Positions 45,800-53,390 of a stretch of DNA of 53,669 nt are shown in pieces. Below the pieces are notes generated by a model, which made no database searches, had not been told where the DNA came from, and worked only from the letters and a program-made list of their open reading frames with translations. This stretch comes from Amaricoccus sp. (GTDB taxonomy: Bacteria; Pseudomonadota; Alphaproteobacteria; Rhodobacterales; Rhodobacteraceae). Every line of letters begins with the position of its first letter. The first letter of the stretch is position 1. The position numbers and the translations under genes were made by a program. The stretch covers positions 1-53,669 of the forward strand of contig NZ_JAGOID010000009.1 in assembly GCF_017995835.1 (NCBI RefSeq), in the 5' to 3' direction.

Positions 45800-47319
45800 C
45801 AGAACCGCACCATCAGGCCGGCCTGATAGAGGGTCATGTCGTTGACGTCGTAGCCCGGAACGGTGAACTCGTTCTGGGTGATCCCGAAATAGGCCTCCGA
45901 CCCGATCTTGTCGATGTTCTGCGAGAAGCCGACGCCGTAGAGCTTGAAGTCGGTCCCCTCGACATAGAAATCCTCGTACTTGGAGTACTGGAGCGCAAAA
46001 CCGGTGCGGCCGATGTCCCAGATGTTGCGCGTATAGGTCAGCTTGCCCATCCAGGTGGTAGGCTCGTTGTCGAGGTCGTCGAACGTCATCTTGGCGTACT
46101 GGATCGCGGCGCCGACGCCGTTCCACCACTGGTCGCTCTTGAGCACCAGCGAGCCCGAGGCGCTGATGCCGTCGAAGCCGCCGTCCGAAGCGTCGGTCCA
46201 CCACGAGGCGCCGGCCGCCATCCGCGCCCATTCGGTCTCGCCGGCGTAGCGCAGCGCCACGTCGTAGCGGTCCTCGGTCGCCGCCGAGCCCGAGAGCTGG
46301 AAGCCGTTCCAGACCGGCGTGTTGTAGCGCACGCGCACCAGCCGGCTGAGGCCGTCGAGCGCGTTGCCCAGCGTGAAGACGTTGACGAAGTTCGACGAGG
46401 CCACGGCGAAGTCGCCGAGCGCCGCCTCGTATTCCTCCTCGGAGGCGTAGTCGCCGCGATCGGGGGCCGGCCGGCGCGGGATATAGTCGAAATCCTCGCC
46501 GTTCACCGTGGGCAGCATGCCGCCGAAGGCGAAGGTCTGGCCCGACCACAGCGGCGTCGTCACCCCGGTGATGTCCATCTCCGAGGTGCCGTCCGAGGCC
46601 ATCCAGCCCTGGCCGATGAAGAACGAGCCGTAGCGGTTGTTGCTGAGCCCGACTTCGAGCAGGCGCAGGTTGAAGGTCCTGTTGATCGAATCCGACACCG
46701 ACTGTTCGAGTTGGCTGACGTCGAGCGAGCCGTTGACCGGCCATTCGAACTCGAAGAGCGCCAGCGCCTGCGTCTCCTCCAGCGCGTTCGATTCCCCGAG
46801 GAAGCGGAAGCGCGACGAGGCGTTCTCGTTGTCAACCTGGTAGAGGTCGGTCGACAGCCCGTCGTCCACGGTGTTGAGCGCGCGGTTGATCTGGCCCGAG
46901 AAGGTCAGCCGGACGTTCTGGTTGCCGGTCGCCATGACGTTGGTCTCGCGGCCGTCCGGCAGCGCGCCGTAGAACGGATGGCCGGCGACGCCCGGGCTTG
47001 GCGGGGTGCGCAGCGTTCCCTGCATCCCGGGCGAAACCCCCGTCGCCTCGGCCACCGCGATCTGCTGGGCGCCCGACTGCGCGGCTGCCTGCGCCGGGGC
47101 GGGCGCCGTGGCGACCTGCTGGATCTGGCGGGCCTGCTGGGTCTGCTCGGCCTTCATCGCCTGGATCTCCTGCATCAACAGGTTCAACTGCGCCTCGAGC
47201 GCGGCGATGCGTGCGGCCTGATCCTGTGCGAACGCCGGCAAGGGCGCGGCGGCGGCGATGACGGTCAATGCAAGACACGATGACGCCGCAAGGCGTCGCC
47301 GAACAGACGAGCGCAACAT
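45799..47319 (-). CDS. Outer-membrane porin with N-terminal coiled coil (DcaP-like)
   Basis: A 506-aa outer-membrane beta-barrel protein. The signal peptide (SSCLALTVIAAAAPLPAFAQ) is followed by a coiled coil (RIAALEAQLNLLMQEIQAMK) and an Ala/Gln-rich linker. The barrel then shows alternating aromatic strands (VRLTFSGQINRALNTV, SSRFRFLGESNALEE, FFIGQGWMASDG) and ends in LMVRF with a terminal Phe for BAM insertion. This layout resembles DcaP-type trimeric porins, several of which take up dicarboxylic or phthalate-like acids. As first gene of the operon with secreted hydrolases, it probably admits their substrate or product. Confidence 0.85.
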   Translation of the reverse strand: MLRSSVRRRLAASSCLALTVIAAAAPLPAFAQDQAARIAALEAQLNLLMQEIQAMKAEQTQQARQIQQVATAPAPAQAAAQSGAQQIAVAEATGVSPGMQGTLRTPPSPGVAGHPFYGALPDGRETNVMATGNQNVRLTFSGQINRALNTVDDGLSTDLYQVDNENASSRFRFLGESNALEETQALALFEFEWPVNGSLDVSQLEQSVSDSINRTFNLRLLEVGLSNNRYGSFFIGQGWMASDGTSEMDITGVTTPLWSGQTFAFGGMLPTVNGEDFDYIPRRPAPDRGDYASEEEYEAALGDFAVASSNFVNVFTLGNALDGLSRLVRVRYNTPVWNGFQLSGSAATEDRYDVALRYAGETEWARMAAGASWWTDASDGGFDGISASGSLVLKSDQWWNGVGAAIQYAKMTFDDLDNEPTTWMGKLTYTRNIWDIGRTGFALQYSKYEDFYVEGTDFKLYGVGFSQNIDKIGSEAYFGITQNEFTVPGYDVNDMTLYQAGLMVRF

Positions 47320-47392
47320 TCCTGTCCCCCGACTATGCGACGACAACCATTGATGGCTGCTGCTCGGCCTCGCCGCTAAGATTCTTCTTGTT

Positions 47393-47426
47393 AGAGGAAA
47401 TTGCGCGCCACCTATGAGTGTGTCAA
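47393..47426 (-). promoter_or_regulatory. Possible promoter of the porin/hydrolase operon
   Basis: Reading leftwards, TTGACA (47426-47421) is a perfect -35 box, and CAATTT follows after 17 bases as a weak -10. It lies about 75 bases upstream of the porin ATG, in the A+T-richest part of a divergent intergenic region that also has to serve the rightward hydrolase gene. Confidence 0.4.
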
Positions 47427-47485
47427 CAGTCTTGTATGATTGCCTTGGCGCGCGGGCATCGTTGCGGATTCGGGGAGACAGGGGA

Positions 47486-48640
47486 ATGGCCGAGGTTCTG
47501 ATAGGAAATCATCGGGTCCGGTTCCGCCTCGATGGCCCGGCAGACGGCCCGGTTTTCGCCTTCGTCAACGGACTCACCCAGTATTCCGACCTCTGGACAT
47601 CCTATGCCGCACACTTTTCGGCGCTCGGCTTCCGCGTCCTGCGCTTCGATCTGCTCGGCCAGGGCGATTCCGACAAGCCGGCGCTCGGGGTGCGGTTCGA
47701 GGACCACTGGCGCACGCTCGACGGCATCCTCGACCACCTCCGCGTCAAGCAGGCCCACGTGGCGGGCATATCCTACGGCGGAACGGTGGCGTTGCAGTTC
47801 GCCTGCGAGCGCCCGGAGCGCTGCGCCTCGCTGACCGCGATGAGCTGCTTCGCCGAAATGCCGCCGCAGCTCTACCAGATGGGCTGCGGCCTCTACGAGG
47901 CGCTGGTCCAGGTCGGCCTGCCCTCGCTCCAGCGCTGGCTGATGCCGATGAACATGAGCGACGAATGGCTGGAGGCGAACAAGGGCGCGCTGGCCGAGAT
48001 GATGCGGCGCGGCTACGCCATCAACGATCTCTATGCGTTGCAGAACCTGATGGAGTCGGTCAACGACTTCCGGCCGATCACCGACCGGCTCGGCGACATC
48101 GCCTGTCCGACGCTGATCCTGAACGGCGAATACGACTTCTTCACGCCGCGCAAGTGCCACGAGGTGCTTCGCAAGGGCATCCGCCGCTCGCGGCTGGTGA
48201 TCGTCCAGCACGCCTACCACGCCTACACCCTCGAACACCCGGCGGTGACCATGCGGCTGATCGGGGCGTTCCTGGACCTCGTTCGGGCCGGCGCCTGGCC
48301 CGGCGACCAGACGGTCTGGGTCGCCTCGGACGACCCGGGCTCGGCCGAACCCTGGTTCCCGTGCGTGGGCGACCACCTGCGGGCGGTCCCGCTCCCGATC
48401 GCCGCGGCGCCGCCCGGAGCCCCGCCCGAACCCGAGCCGGCGCCCGAGCCCGAGCCGGCGCCCGAGCCCACGGCGCCGACTGCGCACGAGACTCAGCCCG
48501 AGCCCAAGGCGTTGCCTGCAACCAAGGCTCGGCCCAAGGCCCCGCCTGAACCCAAGGCGCCGACTGCACCCAAGGCGCCGCCGCGCCGCCGGGCCGCTCG
48601 GCGGCCATCTCGCACCAAGGGGACCGCCGATGCATCTTGA
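47486..48640 (+). CDS. Alpha/beta hydrolase with Pro/Lys/Glu-rich C-terminal tail
   Basis: A 384-aa protein. Residues 1-265 are an alpha/beta hydrolase: FAFVNGLTQYSDLWTSYA as oxyanion loop, VAGISYGGTVALQFA as the nucleophile elbow, LNGEYDFFTPRKCHEV for the acid and VQHAYHAYTLEHP for the His. Residues about 305-384 are low-complexity: PEPEPAPEPEPAPEP repeats followed by a basic KAPPEPKAPTAPKAPPRRR segment, like the tails of PhaF- or histone-H1-like proteins. ACAGGGGA before the ATG sets the start; an upstream in-frame start is less likely. It is divergent from the porin operon and overlaps the next gene by 11 bases. Confidence 0.85.
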   Translation: MAEVLIGNHRVRFRLDGPADGPVFAFVNGLTQYSDLWTSYAAHFSALGFRVLRFDLLGQGDSDKPALGVRFEDHWRTLDGILDHLRVKQAHVAGISYGGTVALQFACERPERCASLTAMSCFAEMPPQLYQMGCGLYEALVQVGLPSLQRWLMPMNMSDEWLEANKGALAEMMRRGYAINDLYALQNLMESVNDFRPITDRLGDIACPTLILNGEYDFFTPRKCHEVLRKGIRRSRLVIVQHAYHAYTLEHPAVTMRLIGAFLDLVRAGAWPGDQTVWVASDDPGSAEPWFPCVGDHLRAVPLPIAAAPPGAPPEPEPAPEPEPAPEPTAPTAHETQPEPKALPATKARPKAPPEPKAPTAPKAPPRRRAARRPSRTKGTADAS

Positions 48641-49277
48641 ACAGTACGACCGCATCCGCGCCCGGATCGCCGCCGAAGGATTGACCCCGGAGATCGAGAC
48701 GCGCGTGGCGATCTTCGTCTGCGCGTCGAAAGCCGTGAACCTTCCCTTCCTCGCGCTCGCCGGCGCCGGCATGCCGACCCTCTGGCCGGGCGCCGCGGCG
48801 GGCGCCGGCGCGAATGCAGCCGGGCTGGTCTGGCAGCACCTCAACACCCAGCTCTTTCGCGAGAGCGAGGCGCTGACGCTGCTCTGCCGGGTGACGCGCT
48901 GGTCGTCCGATCCGGTCGTCTATGCCGGGAGCGCGCCGCTGGTCGCGCCGCTTTACGCCGAATGCGCCTTCGTCGGTTTCACCACCCGGCCGCGCGCGGG
49001 CCAGACCCTCGGCGCCGACGCGCTGGCGCTCGGGCACGCGCTGCTGGCGACGGTGCGCCTCACGCCGATCCTGCCGGCCGAGGAGGCGCAGAACCCCTTC
49101 GCCGTGGCCCTGAGCCGGATCGAACAGGAGAACGGCCGTCTGCTCCAGACCCAGATCCGGCTTCTCAAGGACGGCTACCCCTCGGTTCCGCCGGCCGAGC
49201 TCGAGGCGATCATCGCCGCCAAGGTCGCCCTCGTCGAGCGCGCCTTCGACAAGTTCCTCGACTCGCTCGCGCGATAG
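48630..49277 (+). CDS. Uncharacterised 215-aa protein coupled to the tailed hydrolase
   Basis: I do not recognise a family. The N-terminus is helical (LEQYDRIRARIAAEG), then comes an Ala/Gly-rich stretch (FLALAGAGMPTLWPGAAAGAG) that is moderately hydrophobic but not a clear membrane helix. The C-terminal half is helical (ALSRIEQENGRLLQTQIRLL) with coiled-coil potential. Codon use is normal and AAGGGGACC precedes the ATG, which lies within the last codons of the hydrolase gene, so the two are co-translated. A phasin-like or scaffold role would fit the helices but is only a guess. Confidence 0.75.
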   Translation: MHLEQYDRIRARIAAEGLTPEIETRVAIFVCASKAVNLPFLALAGAGMPTLWPGAAAGAGANAAGLVWQHLNTQLFRESEALTLLCRVTRWSSDPVVYAGSAPLVAPLYAECAFVGFTTRPRAGQTLGADALALGHALLATVRLTPILPAEEAQNPFAVALSRIEQENGRLLQTQIRLLKDGYPSVPPAELEAIIAAKVALVERAFDKFLDSLAR

Positions 49278-49636
49278 GGGGAGACACTCGAGCCGGGATG
49301 CGCCGGCTCCGTGATATACCGTCTCCGCCTGATCCCTTCGGCATGGCCTGCTCCGCGCAACCTCCGGCTGCGCCGGACCGATTTCTCCCCGGATCGCACT
49401 TGCCGGGCGCCAGTGGCGCCCGCGCGATCCGGTCGGCCCGCGCCGCAAGCGCGGGCCGAGGGGCCATCCGTTATCCCCGAAGCTCGCATCGGCACGCGAC
49501 TGCCCTGGCGGGCGCGGAACGCGCCTGCCCCGGACAGGGCAGTCGCGTGCCGATTTCGCCAACGGTCGAAATCGGCGGGGATATCGGCGAGGTCTCCGCA
49601 ACGCATCGACCGAACCGATCAACCGCAGCGGTATGG
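49278..49636. other. Hairpin-dense intergenic region
   Basis: About 360 bases between convergent genes with no credible coding frame but at least five perfect inverted repeats. These are GAGCCGG/CCGGCTC (49290-49309, a likely terminator for the rightward gene), GGGCGCC/GGCGCCC (49405-49421), TCGGCCCGCGC/GCGCGGGCCGA (49433-49459), a 20-bp pair at 49488-49507 and 49535-49554, and GCCGATTTCG/CGAAATCGGC (49549-49576). The last two share bases and cannot form together. Confidence 0.75.
49488..49554. repeat. 20-bp perfect inverted repeat
   Basis: The arm starting ATCGGCACGCGACTGCC is exactly complementary to the arm ending GGCAGTCGCGTGCCGAT. The 27-base centre can fold further (GGCGCG/CGCGCC). It is far longer than an ordinary terminator stem and has no T-tract. 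Confidence 0.9.
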
Positions 49637-50128
49637 TCAACCGGTCTCGAAGTCGCCCGGCTGCGGCGGCGCGATCGGCCGGAACGCCGTCCGATCCGGC
49701 TTCAGGTCGAGGAGCGGCGTGCAGTCGAGGCAGTCGAGCCCCTGCACCAGCAGGGTGTCGCCGTTCTCGACCCCGAGCAGCCGCACGACCGAAGTGCCGA
49801 TCGGATTGGGGCGAACCGGCGAGCGCAGCGCGAAGGTTCCCCGCACCTTGCCGTCATTGGCGGGACTCTGGAGGACGAGATCGCGTCGCGACTCGTGCAG
49901 CCAGTAGAGCACCTCGAGGCGCTCGTGCGCCTCGATCCCGGCGAGCGCCGCGGTCCACGGGAAGAAGACCTCGATCCGGCAGACCGGTCCATCGTCCCGG
50001 CCCTGCCGCGGGGTCATCAGCCGCGACGTCCAGGGCGTGCGGATCCGGCCGATGAACGCAACCGACGCATCGGCCGGAGGCGGCTCCACCGCAACCTCCC
50101 CGGCCCGGATTTCCTGCTCGCGCACCAT
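49637..50128 (-). CDS. TrmO-family tRNA (t6A37) methyltransferase
   Basis: A 163-aa TsaA/TrmO-like protein expected to N6-methylate threonylcarbamoyladenosine in tRNA using S-adenosylmethionine. [74 protein letters not shown] and [14 protein letters not shown] cover the whole family pattern. It is shorter than E. coli TrmO and lacks the C-terminal extension. GGAGAGGGCCG precedes the ATG. It follows the molbindin gene and the transporter; single-domain TrmO-like proteins often travel with Mo/W uptake genes, so a metal-related role is also possible. Confidence 0.9.
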   Translation of the reverse strand: MVREQEIRAGEVAVEPPPADASVAFIGRIRTPWTSRLMTPRQGRDDGPVCRIEVFFPWTAALAGIEAHERLEVLYWLHESRRDLVLQSPANDGKVRGTFALRSPVRPNPIGTSVVRLLGVENGDTLLVQGLDCLDCTPLLDLKPDRTAFRPIAPPQPGDFETG

Positions 50129-50189
50129 CGGCCCTCTCCGGTCGGGGCGTCGTCAGAAATCCCCGAGTCTTTTGGTTAGCATACGGGTC

Positions 50190-50218
50190 GTGCATGGCCT
50201 GTGCATGGCCCGTGCATG
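50190..50218. repeat. Three 11-bp direct repeats between mop and trmO
   Basis: GTGCATG occurs at 50190, 50201 and 50212, that is once per 11 bases, within GTGCATGGCCT-GTGCATGGCCC-GTGCATGCACC. The spacing equals about one helical turn, as in multi-site operators. It lies 62 bases upstream of the trmO ATG and just beyond the molbindin stop. Confidence 0.8.
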
Positions 50219-50262
50219 CACCGATTTCGCCAACCCGCCGTCATCGTTCGGCAAGAAATGCC

Positions 50263-50469
50263 TCAGTCGATCCCGACCATGACGTCGGACGCCTTGATCA
50301 CCGCATAAGCCGTCTTGCCGACCGCAAGGCCGAGTTCGTCCACGGACGTGTTGGTGATCGAAGCGGTGACCACGGTTCCGCCGACGTCGATCTTCACATG
50401 GCTGGTGGTCGCGCCCTTGTTCACCTCGACGATCTTGCCCTTGAGCGCGTTGCGCGCACTGATCTTCAT
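50263..50469 (-). CDS. Mop-type molbindin
   Basis: A 68-aa single Mop/TOBE domain, which oligomerises to bind molybdate or tungstate in the cytoplasm for storage or buffering. KISARNALKGKIVEVNKGAT, HVKIDVGGTVVTASIT, VDELGLAVGKTAYAVIKASDVMV is the complete Mop motif. The ATG overlaps the ABC ATPase stop by 4 bases and follows GGGAGGATCCC. Its presence in the operon is the best clue to the cargo of the transporter. Confidence 0.93.
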   Translation of the reverse strand: MKISARNALKGKIVEVNKGATTSHVKIDVGGTVVTASITNTSVDELGLAVGKTAYAVIKASDVMVGID

Positions 50470-51254
50470 GGGATCCTCCCGGTTTCAGCGATGGAAGGGG
50501 CGCAGACATGACGTCCCGCCTCCTCGAGCCAGGCCACGGCCACGGCGACGCCATAGAGGCGCTGGAGCGCGCCCGCCGTCAAGACCCGGTCCGGCGGCCC
50601 GAGCGCCACGATCCGCCCGCGCTGCATCAGCGCGACCCGGTTCGCGCAGGCGAAGGCGTGGCCGGGGTCGTGGGTCGAGAGCACCACGGCAATGCCGCGG
50701 GCGCCAAGCTCGCGGATTCGCTCGATAACCCGCGCCTGGTTGCCGAAGTCGAGGCTCGCGGTCGGCTCGTCCATGACGATGAGGCCGGGCTCCTGCGCCA
50801 GCGCCCGGGCGATCAGCGTCATTTGCCGCTCGCCGCCGCTGATCTCGGTGAAGCGCCGGCCGGCGAGATGGGCGACGCCGATGGTCTCGAGCGCGGCCCG
50901 CGCCGCGGCGTGGTCGGCCGGCGAAGGCGCGGCGAAGGTGGCGATCCGGCTGGCGCGCCCCATGAGCACGACGTCGAGCACGGTGAAGGGAAAGGTCGGC
51001 GCCCCCGCCTGCGGCACGTAGCCGACCCGCCGCGCGAAGGCCGCGCGCGAAAAGCCGGCGACGGGCCGCCCGTCGAGCTCGACCCGGCCGGCCCGCGGCG
51101 GCAGCAGCCCGAGCAGGGTGCGAAACAGCGTGGTCTTGCCGCAGCCGTTCGGCCCGAGCAGGCAGAAGACCTCGCCGGGCTCGATGTCGAGGGTCACGTC
51201 CCGGCCCACCGGCGCGCGACCGTAGCCGAAGGCGAGGTCGCGCGCCGCGAGCAT
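50466..51254 (-). CDS. ABC transporter ATP-binding protein (FecE/MolC type)
   Basis: A 262-aa ATPase of the BtuCDF/FecCDE class. Walker A is GPNGCGKTT, the Q-loop YVPQAG, the signature ISGGERQMTLIARAL, Walker B LIVMDEPTASLD and the switch His in LSTHDPGHA. It couples ATP hydrolysis to the permease encoded just upstream (start overlaps that stop, TGATG). The class carries siderophores, haem, cobalamin or, as in Haemophilus MolBCA, molybdate/tungstate; the adjacent Mop gene favours the last. Confidence 0.93.
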   Translation of the reverse strand: MLAARDLAFGYGRAPVGRDVTLDIEPGEVFCLLGPNGCGKTTLFRTLLGLLPPRAGRVELDGRPVAGFSRAAFARRVGYVPQAGAPTFPFTVLDVVLMGRASRIATFAAPSPADHAAARAALETIGVAHLAGRRFTEISGGERQMTLIARALAQEPGLIVMDEPTASLDFGNQARVIERIRELGARGIAVVLSTHDPGHAFACANRVALMQRGRIVALGPPDRVLTAGALQRLYGVAVAVAWLEEAGRHVCAPSIAETGRIP

Positions 51255-52297
51255 CAGCGCCAGCCCTGCCGCGCCGTCAGCAGCAGCCAGAGGAAGAACG
51301 GCGCGCCGATCGCGGCGGTGAGGATGCCGAGCGGCACCTCGATCGGCGCCATGGTGCGGGCGAGCGTGTCGACGGCGACGAGGTAGCCGCCGCCGAGCAT
51401 CAGCGCCGCCGGCAGCAGCCGCGCGAAGTCGGGGCCTGCGAGCGCCCGGGCGACATGCGGCACCAGCAGGCCGATCCAGCCGATGATGCCGGAGATCGAG
51501 ACCGCAGCGGCGGTCATCAGCGTCGCCGCGGCGATCAGCACGAGGCGCAGCCGCGCCGTCTCGACGCCGAGGGCGCGCGCCTCCTCCTCGTCGAGGGTCA
51601 GAAGGTTCATCCGCCAGCGCAGCAGCGCCATCGGCGCGAGCCCGAGGAGGATCGCGGGCAGGATCGAGAACAGGTCGCCGCGGGTCGCGCTGGCGAGGCT
51701 GCCGAGCAGCCAGAAGGTGATGGCCGGAAGCTGGTTGTAGGGGTCCGCGAGCACCTTCAGGAGCGAGATGCAGGCGCCGAGCAGCGCGCCGATCGCGACG
51801 CCGGCCAGCACCAGCACCAGCACCGGATCGCGCCCGCGCGCCGCCGAGCCGATGGCATAGACGAGCGCCACCGCGACAAGCCCGCCGGCGAAGGCGAGCC
51901 CCTGGATCGCCGCGACCGACAGCGACAGGAAGATGCCGGCGACCGCCCCGAGGCTCGCCCCGGCCGAGACGCCGAGAATGTCGGGCGAAACCAGCGGGTT
52001 GCGGAACAGCCCCTGATAGACCGCCCCCGAGGCGGCGAGCGCGGCGCCGACGAGGAGCCCGGCCCCGACGCGCGGCAGGCGCACCTGCCAGACCACCGTC
52101 TCGGCGGTCTCCGGCAGCCCGCTCGGGAGCCCCGCGAGCTTCGCCGCGACGATCCGCAGGATGTCGGGCGGCGACACCGGATAGCGGCCGACGCCGAGCG
52201 CGAGAAGCACGACGGCAAGCAGCAGCAGGAGCGGCGCTCCCCAGGCCAGCGCGACCGCGACGCGGGCGGGCGCCGCCGCGGCGCGGTCGCCGCTCAC
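51254..52297 (-). CDS. ABC transporter permease (FecCD/MolB type)
   Basis: A 347-aa permease with about ten helices of the FecCD family. WQVRLPRVGAGLLVGAALAASGAVYQGLFRNPLVSPDILG is covered by two family blocks (VRLPRVGAGLLVGAALA and NPLVSPDILGVSAG), and later ISGIIGWIGLLVPHVARAL and PIEVPLGILTAAIGAPFFLWLL. It starts at GTG overlapping the binding-protein stop (GTGA). It functions as a homodimer with the ATPase in the inner membrane. Confidence 0.93.
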   Translation of the reverse strand: MSGDRAAAAPARVAVALAWGAPLLLLLAVVLLALGVGRYPVSPPDILRIVAAKLAGLPSGLPETAETVVWQVRLPRVGAGLLVGAALAASGAVYQGLFRNPLVSPDILGVSAGASLGAVAGIFLSLSVAAIQGLAFAGGLVAVALVYAIGSAARGRDPVLVLVLAGVAIGALLGACISLLKVLADPYNQLPAITFWLLGSLASATRGDLFSILPAILLGLAPMALLRWRMNLLTLDEEEARALGVETARLRLVLIAAATLMTAAAVSISGIIGWIGLLVPHVARALAGPDFARLLPAALMLGGGYLVAVDTLARTMAPIEVPLGILTAAIGAPFFLWLLLTARQGWR

Positions 52298-53340
52298 TGT
52301 CCCGGCGCCGCCTCGGCGACCAGGGCGTCGAGCTGGGCGTCGGTCAGGTCGACGTGGTAGAAGAGCTTGTAGAAATCCCGCGTCGCGCCGCGGAGGTCGC
52401 CCTCACCTTCGCCCGCCTCCGGGTAGAGCACGTCCGTCAGCCATTCGACGCCGATCACCCGGTTGATCCCCGGCGGCGTGTCGAACCAGCCGAAGGGCAG
52501 CGCCGGCGCACGATAGACCCGGCCCTCGCGCACCGCGGCGAGGTTCGCCCAGACCGGGTCGCTCGTCACCGCCTGCTCGAACGCCGGGTCCGCCGCGAGG
52601 ATCACGTCCGGATTCCAGGCGAGCACCTGCTCGACCGAGACGTTGGCGAGCCCGCCCGCCCCGGCCGCCTCGGCGACATTGGTCGCACCGACCGCGTCGA
52701 GCACCTCCATGTTGATCGACCCGGCGAGCCCGGTCTCGAGCCCGTCGGGGCCGCGGCCGTAGTAGACCCGCGGCCGTTCGGCGTCGGGGATCGCGGCGAC
52801 CCGCGCCTCGAGCCGGGCGAGCGCCCGCTCGGCGAAGGCGGCCTGCGCCTCGGCAGTGTCGGCGACCCCGAGCAGCGCCCCGACCTCGCGCAGGGTCTCG
52901 GGCGTTCGGGCGAAGCGGCCGTCGATCAGCACATAGGGGATGCCGGTCTGCTCCTGCACCCGATCGGCGAGCGAGGCATAGGTCTCGTCCACCGATCCGA
53001 CGTCGAGGATGAGATCGGGCTGCATCGCCAGCACCATCTCGATGTTGGCGGTATTGCCGCGCCCGGTCAGCCGGCCATGGGTCGGAAGATCGCGATAGGG
53101 CGCGGCGAGGAAGTCCTTCTCGGCCGCTCCCGGCTCGCGCACCCAGCCGACCATCTTCTCCGGCGCCAGCGCGTAGAGCAGCACCGAGGCGGGCGGGCCC
53201 GCGGCGAGCACGCGCTGCGGCGCATCGGGGATCTCGACGCAGCGGCCGGCGGAATCGACGAATGTGCGGGTCTCGGCCAGCGTCGCCTGGCCGAGACCGA
53301 ACGCAAGCGCAAGCGCCGCAAGGAAAGTCCGCCGAAACAT
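52294..53340 (-). CDS. ABC transporter substrate-binding protein (BtuF/MolA type)
   Basis: A 348-aa periplasmic binding protein of the helical-backbone class III type. Signal peptide FLAALALAFGLGQATLAE; then FVDSAGRCVEIPDAPQRVL, NIEMVLAMQPDLILDVG, VLIDGRFARTPETLREVGALLG and WNPDVILAADPAF are family blocks. The ATG at 53340 is chosen because GGAGG lies 5 bases before it; a GTG two codons earlier would overlap that site. The operon with a molbindin and a Mo-box-like operator points to molybdate or tungstate rather than iron-siderophore. Confidence 0.9.
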   Translation of the reverse strand: MFRRTFLAALALAFGLGQATLAETRTFVDSAGRCVEIPDAPQRVLAAGPPASVLLYALAPEKMVGWVREPGAAEKDFLAAPYRDLPTHGRLTGRGNTANIEMVLAMQPDLILDVGSVDETYASLADRVQEQTGIPYVLIDGRFARTPETLREVGALLGVADTAEAQAAFAERALARLEARVAAIPDAERPRVYYGRGPDGLETGLAGSINMEVLDAVGATNVAEAAGAGGLANVSVEQVLAWNPDVILAADPAFEQAVTSDPVWANLAAVREGRVYRAPALPFGWFDTPPGINRVIGVEWLTDVLYPEAGEGEGDLRGATRDFYKLFYHVDLTDAQLDALVAEAAPGQ

Positions 53341-53362
53341 CCCCACCTCCGTGATGATCTGC

Positions 53363-53390
53363 TCGCTATGTTTGCATCGCTACATCGCGA
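53363..53390. promoter_or_regulatory. Mo-box-like palindrome upstream of the transporter
   Basis: TCGCTATGT (53363-53371) and ACATCGCGA (53382-53390) are inverted repeats with one mismatch, separated by 10 bases, ending 23 bases upstream of the binding-protein ATG. The TCGnTAT...TACAT pattern resembles ModE-type Mo-boxes as I remember them. Binding of a ModE/MopA-like repressor here would shut off uptake when molybdate is abundant. Confidence 0.5.
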
